Positions 1-15,156 are shown, counted from the stretch's first letter. The stretch: DNA of 64,000 nucleotides from Pristionchus mayeri (GCA_036245805.1 BTRK01000006.1:33670901-33734900), one strand, 5' to 3'. The notes: generated by a model from the letters alone, not told the origin. A program made the numbers and translations.

Positions 1-1406
1 TAGAAGCCAAGAGTAATTATTGCTGCAATTCTAAGCACCAAACATTTTCTATCCTTCTGCACGTTCTTCAGGGGTAAAAATATACATAATTAATTAGAAA
101 TTACTCATGTTTCTTACTATCACGGATGCAAAGCTCTGGTGGCGTCCGAGATTCCCTCGTTGTCTCATTTATCTAACATTTGCCCATGAACAACATCATT
201 TTAATTTAGCAAATTCTTCCCCGCCATGTCAAATAAGGATCTTATATTGCGCGGAAATGACGTGAGAAAGTGTTGAATAAGGAAAATAATGGCAAATTTT
301 CATAAGATTCATTCCTATTCTTTCTCACCTTTTCCCTCTCTCGATCCATCTTCTTCTTCCCTATCAGCACGACACATCCCATGACGTTTTGTGCTGCGGG
401 CTGATCTCTGGGATCTTCCCTTCACTCAAGAGAGAGGGCGAATCGAGGAGGGAGAAAGAGGAGAGAAGGGAGGGGGGAATAGTTGATGTGATCAGTTGTC
501 GTCCTTGCTAGCAAGAAGAAACAATCGCGATCTATCAGAGAAAAAGGACTTCGTTCTCTTCATTTATCACTTTTCTAGTTCAATTATCAAAAAATAAACC
601 TCCAGTTTTTCTCTCCATTGCGTAGATCTGGCTCTCAATTTCGGACGTTCGTCTGTCGAGGAAGCCCTAATCCGATTCAGAGTAGTTTTCGGAATTTGAA
701 CATTGGTTGTTTGGCCCCTTCCTTCATTGACGCTGCCCCTCCCCATGAATGATTCGTCGTCTTAGAAGTCACAAGTCGAGGTGCATCTCCGATTTCTCCC
801 ATGGTTCTTCCTAACACTCGCAGTAAGGGGAAATTGTTGCATTCTCGTCTTTTCTCGGAAAGAGACGGGGATATTTTCCTGCTGCTCCCAGCATATTTCC
901 ATCCTCGTGTTTCATTGCCTACTAATTGGACACGTCGCATCTCCTACTCAATTCATGCGAATAAGAGCAGTCTCGAGTTCATTATGGCAATTGTTTCATT
1001 CCGCCCACTTCGATTAGCACTCGAGGCACTCATTCACGCATTGCAGTACTCCCCAGTACACGATCGGATACTTATATCTCACAGTCTCTTTGAACACGAG
1101 GTTGAGGTGTGAATGATCATATCACTTCTAATCTCGATTAATGAATATCGGCAAATTCTAAAACGAATTGCACTGGATTAGATACTTCTGTGTATAAGAT
1201 GTGTCCTCAGTAGTGCATCATGAGACTACAGCTCTGGACGGGCAACTCGTCTACTCCTTATTAGGTGCAATTAATGGGAGCGAGCCCCTCGTGATTCCTC
1301 CCCTCCAATATACGAAATGGACGAAGGGCCGATCCACAACAAACTTCCTTTCTATAGAATATCTCGTCCTCTCCCGGATGTATTACTTGTGAAGGGTCCG
1401 AAGGTT

Positions 1407-1416
1407 CCCCCCCCCC
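1407..1416 (+). repeat. poly-C run (10)
   Basis: Ten consecutive C in CT-rich DNA. One of many mono-C/mono-G runs in this window. Confidence 0.9.
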
Positions 1417-4400
1417 TCTCTCCCTCTGGAATCCCTAATCAGTCTCTTTCCCCGCTTGAGAGCCATCAGGAACCGCTCACTCATCAGTTCCGTAGTCTCT
1501 TGTCGTTAGAGAATGGAGAGAGTGGGTGGACTGGATAGTCCCTCTCAGCTCACCAATTCATATTTCATATTCGGGAGATCCACCGTACTGAGTGCAATCT
1601 CGTCGTTCCCCAGTTTGTTCCAATTCGAATTCCTCTCCTATAATTGCAGTGGACGGTGACTTCCGGAAGTCATTGTTAGGGGGATGTTTGAGATGGGGAA
1701 TGGAAAGAGGATTGAGGTCACCTCTTCTACCATTTTGCCGCAGTTCGAATAAGGAAGTGCTTTGAAGATTGTCGAAGTTTGTAATTGCTGAAAAAAATGA
1801 ACTACGTCATGGCGCAATATAAAACTCTTCCTCCCTGCGTAGCAAAATAGGAGAGAACCGCCTACGAGACACGGCCTTCCCTCACTCACTAATGCTAATA
1901 TTCTTAGTCTTTCACACATTCTCAATCACAATGCGCGGTTCCACTCCTGCTGTATTAGTTTACCTGTGGTACCATCATTTTGTTTCGAGGCGCCCCTCAT
2001 ACTTTATGATTCCACGAATCTGGAAAAATTATGATAGGACTCTCTTTGAAGAACAGTTTTGATTATGCATTCTGCGTCGTTTGGAATGAGTTTAGTTGCT
2101 CTGAATTATGCGCAATTTCAAGTTACGACTGGGGACTGAAATAGTTCTGCTCATTCCTGATTCTTGACCAATTTGAGCTCATTCTATGGCTTCAGCGAGG
2201 GTGTCTAATTTTCCCGAATTAGTCTCTGTATGCAGAGCACATTTTAGATTGACATTATTAAGCTAATTGAGATGTAAAAAGAGGAGGGTGCACGGTGTTT
2301 TGTTGATAGGATTAGCTAAAATGGGAAGAAGCCTTACCACTTCACACCCCTGAATCCCGTGATCATCTCTTCCTTCTACACTCCAGTCAGTTGTCCTGTT
2401 TCCCCTCTTCAATCTCCTTCCGAGACTAATCGTTCAATTAGATATTCCCCCCTTCCGGCGAATTTCCTACATCCGATTTTTACTACATAATTTTCCTCAA
2501 ACTGTTCGCCCTGAGTGGCAGGCTTTCCTCGCGTGTTTGCATAATTTGTTTTGTCATTCGCAAATCGAGCGAGGGAAGTGTGTCACAGAGGCTAAAGAGT
2601 GAGGAATCAGACGGTCGTCTCTTCCTTCTTCGAATGACCAAGAGTCTCTCCATTCCCCATGCCCTTCTCTCTACGAGGGAAGCGAGAGAGAAGGAGGAAG
2701 GAAGAGTCTCTCTCTCCCTCTTCTTCTATTCCTCGATGGAGGGTTAATTTGTCTACGAGACTACGATCTGCTCCTTCTCTCAGAGGGAAAGTTCACAGGA
2801 GTGATTGTTGACACAATTCCAACCTGTGTCACACTTCTCTCAAGTTTCATTACTGTGTCAATACAGATGGTGTGGAATGATGTGAACTCTTCTCCCTATC
2901 TCCTCATCTTTCTTCTCTCACACCATCGAGATTCCTGAGTGGTGGAGGTTCTTCGTTCGATCCCTCAATCGTCCCTTCCCATATTGCATGGGGAGTCCGC
3001 TGTTTTCGTTCCGGACCGCTCTCCTACTCATTTAAATGGCTTCATATTTATGGGAGTGTGCCCATGTATCTCTCCCTTCTCATCTCATCGACCCCTTTTC
3101 GTATTTGGATGATAATATACAGGGAACTATGAAGAACTCAAAGGCAAACTGAAGAAGTATCGTATCTTTTTATTGGGGCGATCAACGACTTATTCATAAC
3201 CTCGCAGACATTCTCGTGTAACACGATAGGAGGTTCTTGTTAGTCTCTCGTCCCTCTAGTTTAGATTTCTTTTAGTGACTTTCCTACAGTTCTCCCCATT
3301 CAAACTGCCAATCGTGAGTATTTATCTCTTCTTTCTGACGTAATGCTAGTTTATGAACTTGGCTTTAGCATACTGAAAATCTCTCCCTTTCCTACTCTTT
3401 CGCAATGCAATAGCGAGAGATGGTATTGAAAAAATAACTTTTTATATATCTTCACATCACATCACATTTCTCTCGAGAGAGAAGAAAGTAGAGGGCATGC
3501 TCTTAATTTCCAATCATTTCCCCTGTATCGATGGAATGAGGTGGTCCATTCCATCTCCAGTCCCGTTCTCCTCCTCTCTCTCCAACCCAACCAACGGCGC
3601 TCATTTCCCACTGTGCTCCGTTGTGTTTTCGGGTGCTCGCGGGGATTTCGAGACTGTGTCGAGGGAAGGAAACGAGGCTTGAATATTTACAATCCCCGAG
3701 GCAGTCCACTGCTCTTCCCTCTCTCCCTCCTAGTAGCTCATTGGCTTCATTCACTATTGCGTCATCTTCAGCAATCCGGGTTCGATTCTTCCTCGATTCT
3801 TCCTCGATCTATTCCTGTGACCATTGCGAGTCTCAGTTGACACTCACGCGCATTCGAAACGTGGCTCGCCTTATAGTTTAGAAACGAGACGAAGCACGAA
3901 GGAATTTGTGAGAATGTAGGATGTCCCTCTCTACCTATATTGTGGATTCTTACCTCGTATAAATACGAGAGAACGAAATTGAGAGACAATGTGCTCATAG
4001 ACGAATCAGAGGCTTCAGTTTGTGAAATCACTGAAGTGAATTTTATGTAGTGAAACTCCCGTGTTTGTAGTGAAATCCTGGGTTGTTTCTGAATTGAAGT
4101 ACTTTACGTGCTCCGTTTTGATGATCCCACTCGAATTTCGAATTCCACTGGCGCAAATTTCCTGAATTTTCCAAAGCCGCCCACATTTGTGCGCTAATAG
4201 ATGCGGGAACGAGGATGCTGCTCAGTCACGTTTCACCGTCAAAATAAATCCCCCCCCCTTTCAGAATGGAGAGACGTCCATGCACTTGAGTGATACTTAG
4301 AGGAACAGTCTGGACCTCTCAATCCCATCTCCAATCTCATTCTCTTACCTGGAGAGAGAGAGAGAGTACATCCATACTCTCGATGCTTATCTCCCCCTAT

Positions 4401-5956
4401 CAATGGTCTCCTTATCAGTTCAATGGATTGATTCCTCACTACTTTGTCTTTTGCTCTTCATCGTTCATTTCGTTGAAAGTTATTCTCCTTTCTTCTGTGA
4501 TTTCCGTTTCCCCTCTCTCCAATTCCAAAACGATGAATTATACGGCAGCTCCCCCATTCACTCAGACAACTCTTTTCTTATCCACTACTCCATGATTTTC
4601 GCATCACGAAAGTGGCTCGTAGCTTATAATTTATGAATTTCCTTTCTTTCTTCGAATCCCATCAGTGCCCTTCTCGTTCACTTTTATTGGTACAACAGTT
4701 CAGGGGATGTCTACAAATAATATACCTACTCTCAGTATTTTATATTTCTTCGATCATCCTTTTCATGCGATCGATATTCATCTGAATCTGAGAAAGAGTA
4801 CTCCCGCAAGGGGTATTTTTAGGTAGAGGTCATCCCTCGTGCTAATCTCGACAATTGCAGTACCATCCCCTCTCAACTCTTCCTGCGTGTCATTCCATCT
4901 CCTTCCGTCTTTCACTCCTTCATTCACATATGCATACACAGACTGTTCCTCCGCTCCTTTCGTATAACGATCACAAAGTTTTCTTCCCTATCCTTTCCGT
5001 CCCTTTCAGTCTTGTCAACTTGTCAAAACAGGGACTTTCTCGCTCGCTAACGTGTCTTTCTCCTTACTTTCAAATAGTTAAATCTCTAACTTGTTCGTAA
5101 AACTATCCTCACGCTTCTCGAATCGTCAAAAGACTCGTTAAACGAATGGATTTAGAGGCTCTCTCAGCTAACTTCGCCGTAATTCCTTGACTATTTCATA
5201 TTTATCTCATGATTGTCGTGAACTCACCCCTCGCTTACCTCTCCTATCTCTCTCTCTCTCTCTTCTTTGTCCTATCTTCTCCTTCCATAATCTCTCGCAT
5301 GAGCCCTCAGGGCGAAATCTCTCATATTCTCTATTTGAGGGAGAGGGCGAACGAGGATATCTCGCAGTGAATGGATCTGTGCGAACGCTCCATTTTTTAC
5401 TCTTCCCATTCCCCCTCACCCATGACCAAGATGGCGTGCTGTTTTCAACGAACTTATAATTGAACAAATTGGCTAGTCGGCGTTTTGAGAGGGTACTTCA
5501 ACGAATGATCGGAACAGGGGAGAGGTTTAGTGTTTGAAGTAGTCACACGCTGCCTGTGCGCATGCTTCCCCTTGTTTTCTTCTGCAGATCTCCAATCTCA
5601 GCTGATGTTGTCGTGATGAACTATCATCTACTCGTTAATCTTCTGTGCTCTGACGATAGTGTGGATGCCCTTGTGATCTCACGAATCTCCCACGAGACAT
5701 CAGTTCATCTAGCAAACGTTCAGTTTACCAAAACCCTCTATCCTCATCGTACTAATCGTCGTTCACGGAGCTTGTGGTATCTCGTAAAGCTCGCACCTTC
5801 AATCTTAATTGTCGTGTAAAGGGGAAGCGAGAGATCATTTCTCTCGGATATTGCCTCGTTTAGAGGACGGACACTAAATGCATCATTATCCTCGCATTTT
5901 CGGCATACGAGGAGAAACCTAATAGTTCAGGGAAAGAAAGGGAAGAACCGATAGAG

Positions 5957-5981
5957 GGAGAGAGAGAGAGAGAGAGAGAGA
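5957..5981. repeat. (GA)n microsatellite
   Basis: About twelve GA/AG units in a row; simple repeat with no coding context. Confidence 0.9.
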
Positions 5982-6557
5982 TGTGTCACTTGCACACATT
6001 CCTTAGCCCGTCAGTAGCATCTCTCGACCATACCCCTCACGTGCACAATTTGTTCCATCCAAGTCTCTCTTTATAATCACGCATAGGAAGAGTTGCCTAC
6101 AGTATGTCGCATACTCATCTTCTTCATCCTCTACCGCCTTCTTTCAACTCATCCTTCCATTCCCTCCCGGAGTAGCCCGCTTTTTCCCAGTACGTGTCCC
6201 ATTTCAGGTACTGTGGACATCGAAACGGTCCGAATTTCACTAAGAAATAGTTGATCGTTGTTCTTGAAACAGCTGGAAGTTTCTGAGGAACAACCGTCCT
6301 CGTAATTGCGGATGTTGCTTGTTTATGACAGACTCCTCCTCTAACACCTGTCTTCATCGGGAAGCACGCAAGAGAATCGGGTCGACAATACCGTACTCTC
6401 TCTCTCTCTCCCTTTCCTTCTCTTCTCCTTATTCGATGGTCGTCGACGTTCAAAGTACTCACGAGCCCGCAGGGGAGAAAAAATGTCTGCCCTTCTGTCA
6501 ACTATTTCACAGCTTTTCTGAATACAGTGAGAACATGACCCACACTTCGAACTCTAG

Positions 6558-6602
6558 CTCCTCCTCCTCCTCCTCCTCCTCCTCCTCCTCCTCTTCCTCC
6601 TC
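6558..6602. repeat. (TCC)n microsatellite
   Basis: About fourteen CTC/TCC units with one interruption. It creates a poly-Ser frame on + and a poly-Glu frame on -, which explains two spurious open frames. Confidence 0.9.
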
Positions 6603-7986
6603 TCCCCCCCTCTTCTCATCTCCTCTCAAATGTGACCCTCTCGCTCTTGCAGATGCCCCTTCTCTTCTCTCTCCTCTAAGTGGCCCGTTTTCCACGATTC
6701 TCTTCGGCCGATTTACGGCAGGATGAAATTACACAATCGGCCAAACTATAGCATCATGATGCTTTGAATGGATGCGCATCCAAAAATGGGAGTAATGCGG
6801 CCTCATTTTTGTAGCTAAGCTCATAAAGTGTTGTAATTGCTACTCTGCTATTGTTCGACTCCTCTTATCACTGTCTACAATTTGTCTGTTTCTATCGGCG
6901 TGTACTTCACAGAAGGGGAAATCCGTAGTTCTGGGGGAGTTTGTTCAGGTGCACGATGCACTGTAGAATGTCTCTTCGATAGGGAGAAACGAATTGGATA
7001 TCCCGCATCTACCCCTTGCCAATTGACGTAAATCGTCATCTGATTCTCATCCTTGATACAATTATTCGCACGGTTTTCTCTCTCACGATCAGTTCTTCTC
7101 TCTTTCCTCCTTTACGATCTCAGTCCATTCCCACAATCTTTACACTGATCGCAACAACGAATTTCTCAGTATATTCTTGTCTCGAGATTCGTAATCCTTC
7201 AAAAAGAGAGTTCTCAAAAATTCCTTCAACCCTGACCGGTCATCTTTTCTCGCGGAAGCACAATCTTCCCCAACAAGTTTGCCCTCTTGTCTCACAGATG
7301 AGATTCCCCTCGTCTTTCGTATCCCCTCACTCTTCTTCCAGTATCTTTTTCCCATCCCACTCGAAACTGATCATCGGACAAACCACAGAAATCAGTGGTC
7401 CAATTTCCTCAAGCATTCTCACCTCATCCATCCCTACCTTCTCCTCACTAGGCCAATTCCTCTCACTTCTGTCACTCAGACAATCCTTGTAAATGAACGG
7501 ATGATTATGCTTTCCCCGAGCTCGTTCGTGGACGTAACGCGTTGTTGTTATGAGAAATTTACGAAAATTATATATTATTTGCTGACCTGTAATTTACTCC
7601 CAAGAAACCAGTCGGAACTTGCTTCTTTCTCAGTTGGCGGTCAACTCTAAAATTGGATCTCTTTCTCTTCTTCCGCATCCAATCCACTCTCAAGTCACAA
7701 TCACATTTGGGCCTCGGGTCAATCACCTCTTAAGCATTTGCGGAAGCAGTCACTTCACTATTCCTAGACTGATGTGTTTTCGAAACTGCCTTTTCCTGGC
7801 ACTCGATTTGTCATAACTAAGCAGACTGGATGATCAACTCATCTCTTGATGAGTAATATTCAGACTCTCTCCATTTCACTGCTTCTCTTCTTCTTCTCGA
7901 GAAGAGATGGAATGGAAGCGGGGAGTCGTTCACCGATCACTCCATTCCCTCCCTCACCGCGTGAGGAACAGAGGACTCACTTCCCT

Positions 7987-8001
7987 CCCCCCCCCCCCCC
8001 C
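7987..8001 (+). repeat. poly-C run (15)
   Basis: Fifteen consecutive C on the + strand; a G-tract on the minus strand of the size that forms stable G-quadruplexes. Confidence 0.85.
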
Positions 8002-11000
8002 ATCACTCTCTTTCTCCCCTCTATCACTTCTTCCCAGTTCTGTTTCTTGTCTGCGACTGGCAAGTAAATAGAAAAGGAGAAGAGGGGCGATGATGATGGG
8101 AGAATCTCCGACGGGGATGGGGGATACTTCACCTTGTCTACTCCATCTCTCTCCCACTGTCTCAGTCAGTCAGAGAGGGGAGAAAGTGTGGGGGAGGAAG
8201 AGGGAGATCACAGTTCACTTCGATCTGTCAGTGGTGTGGGAAATGAGGATCTCTTCTGACACTTCCCCCTTGTTAGCTATACTTTTCCGTGATATTCAAT
8301 CGGATACGAGCACTTTCCGAGAATGTTCTTTAGAGCACTTTCTTTCGATTCATAATGTTGTGGCCGTTCGTCTCAACATTATTCAACTCAGGCGAGTATT
8401 CATGGCATATCTACGTGGAGAGAGAGAGAGAGATCCCTTCTAAGAAGGGCTTCCTTCTGTCTGAGGGAGGAAGGAAAAGGAGTCGCAGTCGAAGACAAAG
8501 AGACACCAAATGAAAACAAATCCCCTCTTCCCTCATCAGTCATCATCCCTTTCCATTCCTGGTTATGCGAACCTCGACTGAAAGGGATCTGCTTGATTCC
8601 TGGTATTGAATCAATTCATCCCCTCCTCTTCGTATTTCTTGTCATTCCCGCGTCTTTTCCTCAACTGTCGTTGTCTCGTCAACATTTATTCGCTGATCGT
8701 CGAACGAGAGTTCCAATCAACAGCCAATCCATTCCTGCACGAGCAGTCTGTCCCTCCCCCCCCTGCTCATCCCTCTGATGCCGATGAGAGACCATTGACT
8801 AACGACCCTCATCATTTTCCATTCTCACTTGAGACTCCCACTTGTTTATCGTTCATCATTCAACATCCTTTGAATGGAAGGAAGAGCTCTTGCGAAATTA
8901 ACACTCTCTCATTTCTCGAACGTCCTGGCCTAGTCCACTCACCTCTCTCTCACCACCAGTGATTATGCTAATTCCAGACCGATTCCCCGTCTATCCCTCC
9001 TTCTTTCGTCAGTTGTTGTCGTCTGGGGCAATCAGGCTGGTCCCTTCCTGCTCTTTGCCTCACTAGGATTTCGAATAAAATGAAGGCTCTTCATTCCCAA
9101 CGATCTCTCACTCGCTCTTTTACATCATACAATATTTCTACAATTACGGTCTTGTATTTTCTTCTTCCGGTTCGTTTGGAGATAACGAAGACACAAAAGT
9201 GCCTCGTTTAGGAAAGGCTAACGATAATGTTGTTACCGATTGTTTTCTGGCTGGTCACATCGAGGAAAGAGTGCATATGGTGAGAGAGTAGATTCCCTCC
9301 ATCCATCATCTCTCCTCTCGTCCTTCGAGTGTTCGATACAATTCTCCTTCGGACGAACTCTCAATGGCTTTCCGTCAAAAATAGGCGCAGTCTCATGTGT
9401 TTTGCGAGTATTTTTGGCGGTGTCGCCCTCTCTTTCTGGTCATGCGCATTCCCTCCCTCTCCTCCTAATTGCTCAAAATCGTCGGTTGACTCACACCGAG
9501 TCACAGATACATCTTTCTACCGCCGTTCAACAGAACAATCGTTAAACTGAACAACCACTTCGATGAGACGGAAATAATCAACTCTCATTAAACCTAATCG
9601 CTCTCAGTCCATTCGTATGTCTATGAGACTCTGCAGATATTCCGCCGATTTCTGGTTCCACTAGACCTGCGAGACATGATATCTCCCCCTACCCAACTGA
9701 TCTTCTGAGTGCTCGTCTGAAATAGTCTTCAGTCTGAAGGACGGAGTGGTACGACGTGAGTCTCCCTTCGAGCAGAACTTCCTACGTGTCTGTGCATAAT
9801 TACTCCCTCCCCCTCCGTTTAACGGCTTCTCTCGATGGTGGGACAGAGCAAGGGAGTGTTCCTTTATCCCCTCACCATACTACTCTGGTCGTGTTCACTC
9901 TTGAATTGGCCTCACTCCTGCAGCCTTTGTGCTTTTAGAAAAGACAAAGTCGTGGTCCTATAATAGCGCCAAGAGAGGACAATGGAATGTCAGTCAATTT
10001 TAGTGCGTGACGTCTTATGGCTGCGAATTCGCACACATTCGCATTGCATGGAATGGAAGAGACGCCTCTTGCTTGCTCCTCGACTACGATGACTCTCGGG
10101 ATGGAGAAGACCCCCCCCCTCCCCCCTCCCCCCATGGAGAGTCCATTCTGAGTGGAGTTCCCCTCCATTCTATCATCGATGTTCGGTCGAATCCCATCCT
10201 TCCTGTCCCACTCTCCCACTCTTCCAATCTGTGGTCTATTTACGCTCCCGAGATCTCATTCGCACTTCTCCTCTGCTAATTCGTATTTTGGGATCTGGAT
10301 TAGGGTTCGAAGAATGTGTTACTCCTCTTTACGAAGTTACCATTCAAGGAGAGCGAAGAACGGGAATAGTAAATCTCCATGTGGCATGGCTCAGATCGCC
10401 AGTATCGCAAGAAATTACCTGTCGCACTCAAATTCAATAGAATAAGAAGAAAGCACGTGTGTGAACCCCGTCTTTGGTTCTCCGAATTCGCATGCTGAAG
10501 ATGAGAAGGAGCAGAAATGGGGGAAGTGCATGGACTTCCGTCAGACTCTTGGTCAGCGAGGGAGAGGAAGTAAGGACAAAGGGTGTTTTGCCCCTCATCT
10601 TGAATAGGTGCAGCATGTTCATCCCTTGAGATCCCATAGATACAGAGATCCCCTTCCTCTACTCTCTTATTCTCAGTCCTGTTTTCGTTGAGAACTTCCG
10701 TTAGTCCTTCGGAGATATCACCTAATTTGTCCCGCCTTTTCGGATTCATTTCCTTCGTTTGAAAAAAAAGCGAAAACTACCCTTCGAAGCTTTCCAATAA
10801 GTTCCCAGTAACATCTTTATTAGTTCTATTTGAAAGGTAAAAATTGAGGATCAGTCATTATGTGAATGGCTGAATGTTTTTGACCACAATGCAACATTAC
10901 ATAACCCCTCTTGATCCCTCTCTTCTCGTCACCTGAGGGCTTATCTCCTACTCTCTGGCCCCTAATTTTCTGCTCATCCATGGAGTATGACTCCCCTCTC

Positions 11001-14000
11001 TCCCTCTCTCAATAACACGCACTCTCTCGTCAATGGGACAGATCGAGAGTGCTCTTTAAATGAAGAGTAGGAGAGTATTGCTCAGCTCTCTTTCCCATCG
11101 TATTATCCCAGTGAGAGGAGGGCGGAAACTGAAGAGTCTCGGATCCCTTGAAACTCTCCCATCCTTCTTCCCTCCAATCTCGGCCCTATCCCTTTCCCAT
11201 CTCCTGTCTCATCTTAATCGATCCGCCTGTCACGAGAATTGAAGATTTCTGGAGAACGGAGATAAGAAGGGGGAAGGTCCTTTGCACGTCCTCTTCTAGA
11301 TATTATAGATAGAGACTGGCAGTATTCGAATGTCTCTTCATCTCTCCACGTGCTCTTCTTCTTCTCTTCTTCTTCTCTTCTCCTTTGACCTCCTCACCTT
11401 TATTGGATTTCTCGAGCAGAACTTTCTCTTGCCAAACTCATTAAATGGGACAGGGAGGGATCGAGCAGTCTTCGACTGAGCACCCTTCCCAGCCCTTTCT
11501 GTTTTGAACGTGCCCCTGTTCGCACTTTGTCTCCAATTCCTCGATATTTCGTGTTCATTTCCCTCGATTCTCGGATTGAGAAAGCGCTTCCACGTATCTT
11601 GTCACTGTGCTTGTAGAAAAAAACATTCTTAGTCTCTTTCACCTTTCCCAAAAAGGTAAAGACTTAAAATGTTGAAAATCTATGTAGAAGTTCAATTTGA
11701 AATTAACAGCACTATTTCTTGATTGTCGAAGAATTTTCTTATCATATATGACGCAGAAATAAGACCCAATCCATCTTTAGCAGCACAGAATGAATGGTTG
11801 GAGATGGGAGAATCTCGCGTGACGGTAGAAAACTCGAGAAGGAAAGGCTTGCTAATATTGTGTCGAACACTCAACAACCAATCTGTGAGAGACGTAGGAG
11901 ATCATCGATCGACTTATTCTCTTTCGCCATTCAGTACGATTGGCTAGAGTGCAATCAGCGTATTTACATGAGACACAATTGTCTAACTGCGCTTTCATGT
12001 ATAACTTTTCACCGGTTCGCACAGTCTCGGCATATCTTCTGTTTTTAGTTTACATCAGCTGCCTATTATTTCTATTTTCAACATATTCATAATAGCACTT
12101 ATGATATTGTCTCCCGCTTCTGAAGTTCTGAAGTCATTTCCGGGTACAGATCAAGATTATTAGCTCGCCAAAACAATGAATTGCACGTTTGGAAGAGCGA
12201 AGGGCGATCTGCAATTGGAAGGAAAGGACTTCTCCCTTCTTACTCCATCTCTACTCCTGTTCATCGATGCGAGATTGACAAGTCTGACTCTGTCGACTGA
12301 TGAGCAATCTTCTCTCTCTCTCCATCTCACATCCTCCATCACTCTGTCTTCCATGCGAGAGAGTACAGGGAATGGAGAGAGTGAGATCATTTCTTGAAGA
12401 CAGATCTTTCCACGTCTTTCTTCTCCCTGCTGCGAAATCCGATCTTCCGTCGGGTCCGTCTTTCCTCCTACATAAATCATCTCACATTCTCCCCCTCGTT
12501 CGCTTGTGTAGAAGAGAGAGAGAGAGACTTTCCGAATTTCCCCTCTCTTATCCTTCTGTTCTCGAAAAATTCGGCCGAATTACCCGCGGTTTTATCGTTG
12601 TGTGTAGTCGTTCTACTGGGAGAAAAAGAGAATAGGAGGAGGAAGAGAGAAAGAAGAGAGTAGTAGTGGACCGCCCCGCTCCGATGGTGGCGATTCGATT
12701 ACGGACACCATTTCTCGAAATCTTCCCCCTCATTCGCCCCTCCTCCCATTCCATTCCCAGCTCCATATCCACAGGCATACACAAAAACACGAAAAGTTCG
12801 GAGAAGAGAGACAGTATTGGAGAGGGGTCCGATGGAGTCCCCCCCCCCCTCTCAGACACCCAGTCATCTGTGAAGGACCGTCTACCCTCTCACTGTTAAA
12901 GTGTAGACTACTTTAGTTGACACGCGTGTCCATGATCTATTCCATTGATCCGTTCCCTTCCGTAGTCTTCCTCTAAGGGTATTCTGTCCTTCATCCCTCT
13001 CAATCAGATTGTTCCTCTTCCTTCACCTGGTGGGTGTTCTTTCTCTTCCTCTTCCTCATCTCTTCTTCTCATTTGTTGGATGTTATTCAGTGAGGAGTGG
13101 GTAAAAGCAAGAGAGGCGGAGGGTCGGCAAGAAATACTCAAATCGCGAGAGGGAAGAATCCTCAGGTTGACATCTGTTCAGAAGAAGAAGAGAGGTTATC
13201 ATCTCACTCATTCCTCTTCTTTTTTCCATCGCTGCTTTCTGATCTGTAAGTGCTTTTGCTGCTGAGTCTGCCCTGATCGAGTTGAATCTTCTCGGTCATT
13301 GATCCTTTGTTTCCCTCAATCCTCCACCTTCTCCTCCTCCTTTTACTCGTCACTTGTCCCGCGTAGAATTTGTCTCCGATGCCCATTATCTATGATGTAG
13401 TTCACTCTTGTTTTCTTCCATCCCCACACTCATTTTCATCCTTCAAATTCTGGATTTTCTTCCACTCCTTAGATTTTATTGGCCTGAGGGGGCGAACGTT
13501 TCCTCCCATCAAGCAGCTCTCGTAGCTCTCGAAGATGATTTCTCACGGATTAATGATGCCTCACTCGTGCGCCCTCACTTTGCCTGATATCCTCAATCAA
13601 TGGAATTTATCTTCCTTCATACTTTCTTGCCACAATAACGGTCTCTTCATAAACTGACCAAATGGTTTATGGAACATTTCTCTCTACGCCATTTCCTACT
13701 CTATTGAAATGTGATATTTCCGTTCAAGAGAGTGAATCGAACCTCGCTTGTCTATGAACCAGATTCTCAGCGTGTGACCAATCTCGACCCATCATCACTT
13801 TATCACATTTATCGGCCCCTTTTATTGCATTTTCTCTGTGTGGGACTCCGAATTCGTCCCTCTAAGTACCTGTTTCCTTTCTAGTTTGTCCTCCTGTCCT
13901 CGTCTGCGGCTGACAGTCTCACTCAAAAGATACTTCCTTGTCCATCTCAGTGTCCCTTCTTTCCCCACAATCCCTCTCCTCCAGTTTGATGAAAACTTGT

Positions 14001-15002
14001 CGCCTCCCGTTCAGAAGCAGATGCCAACGGTGAAGGAGTGAATATCCGTCGAGTGAGAGAAGGGAGAGTTCGCACTGAATCGAGAGATTTCCCTGTCACT
14101 TCTAATAGAACGGAGTGATTGACGAGTTCACATCTAACTTCGATTCTCGTAGTGATAACAAATTTTGCCGTGAGCGTTAGTGATCTTTACTAGCTTTGAA
14201 TACACTCCATTCATTTCAGTTTTGCGAATCACAAAACGTAGTTATTCAGGCTGTTTCGAATCTTCATTGTTGAGAGCTTCAGTACATAAGCCTCTTATTC
14301 TATAAGTATCGAATTCTTTTGATTTCACTTTTTCGTTCGATATGCGATTGTAGAACATACATCATAAGAGTACTGAAGGATATGCAACGAATAGGAATAC
14401 TCGTGTTCGTCGATAGGTTGTGATCCCGCGAGTTCTCACAACTCCGCCCCTCCTCTTCATCCTCCTCCTCCTTCTCCTGCACCTCCTCTCCCTCCTCCCT
14501 CTTCCTCTTCTCTAGTATCAGGGATACCTTCTTCTTCCTTGTCTCATGTCAAATGAGCATCAGCTCGGAAAGGACATCCCCCCTCTTTTCTCCTCCCTGA
14601 GTCATTGTGGTCTTCTGAGTTTCCTTCACCTTGCTTCTTTCTCCTCTTCCCTCGTCATCCTTTGTCTTCCTCACATAAACATTCTACGTTTTCGCAGTTG
14701 TTGAGCACGTTTTAATGTATTTTCGTTTAACGTTTAATGTATCGTTTGCTTTTTCGTCGTCTTCGTTCATCGCACCCTTTATGAATTGTCACTTCAGTAG
14801 GTATCACATTGCGCAATTGTTGTCTTTCCCCATGTCCAATCTCTCATCTAATCCTTCTCTCTATCTTCAGTCTCCCTCCTGGTCACTCTTCTCTCCTCCT
14901 CAGTTGATGTCTCTTCCATCGCCGATCGGATGAATTCGATCACCCATCGGCCGTCTCCTTCCTACCAAAGAGTGAGCGACTTCATCATCTAACTTCCCCC
15001 AG

Positions 15003-15074
15003 ACGCATAGAAATCACACGCACAGCTCCTATTGGAGTACGTGGCAAGTGCGTGAGAAGCACGCACCTCTCGCG
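15003..15074 (+). CDS. candidate orphan + strand exon
   Basis: A 72-nt stretch bounded by a good 3' splice site (pyrimidine run ending CCCCCAG) and a consensus donor (GTGAGT). It is open in the phase 0-to-0 frame for 24 codons and in one other frame. It has no start or stop. It could be part of the missing N-terminal region of the + strand receptor at 18 kb, or a 5' UTR exon. It lies just downstream of the minus-strand gene's 3' end. Weak evidence. Confidence 0.2.
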
Positions 15075-15156
15075 GTGAGTGGGGGCCGCCTGTGAAATTG
15101 GTGATATTCACACACTTTCGAGAACACGATACACAGAGAGAGATCGTGACAACTGC

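Larger units (their letters stand above)
1..15002. other. CT-rich intergenic or long-intron DNA, no gene identified
   Basis: About 15 kb in which the + strand is strongly enriched in C and T, with many CTCTC, TCC and short poly-C runs. The open frames here are short, low in complexity and lack convincing splice sites or domain motifs, so I call none of them genes. The same kind of DNA, with the CT-rich strand being the sense strand, surrounds the genes further right. It could therefore be a very long 5' intron or upstream region of the + strand receptor gene at 18 kb. Small exons could easily be missed here. Confidence 0.5.

Noticed and set aside
6319..6726. + strand open frame of 135 codons
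   Set aside because: It is carried by a TCC microsatellite giving poly-Ser, with CT-rich flanks; no splice or domain support.
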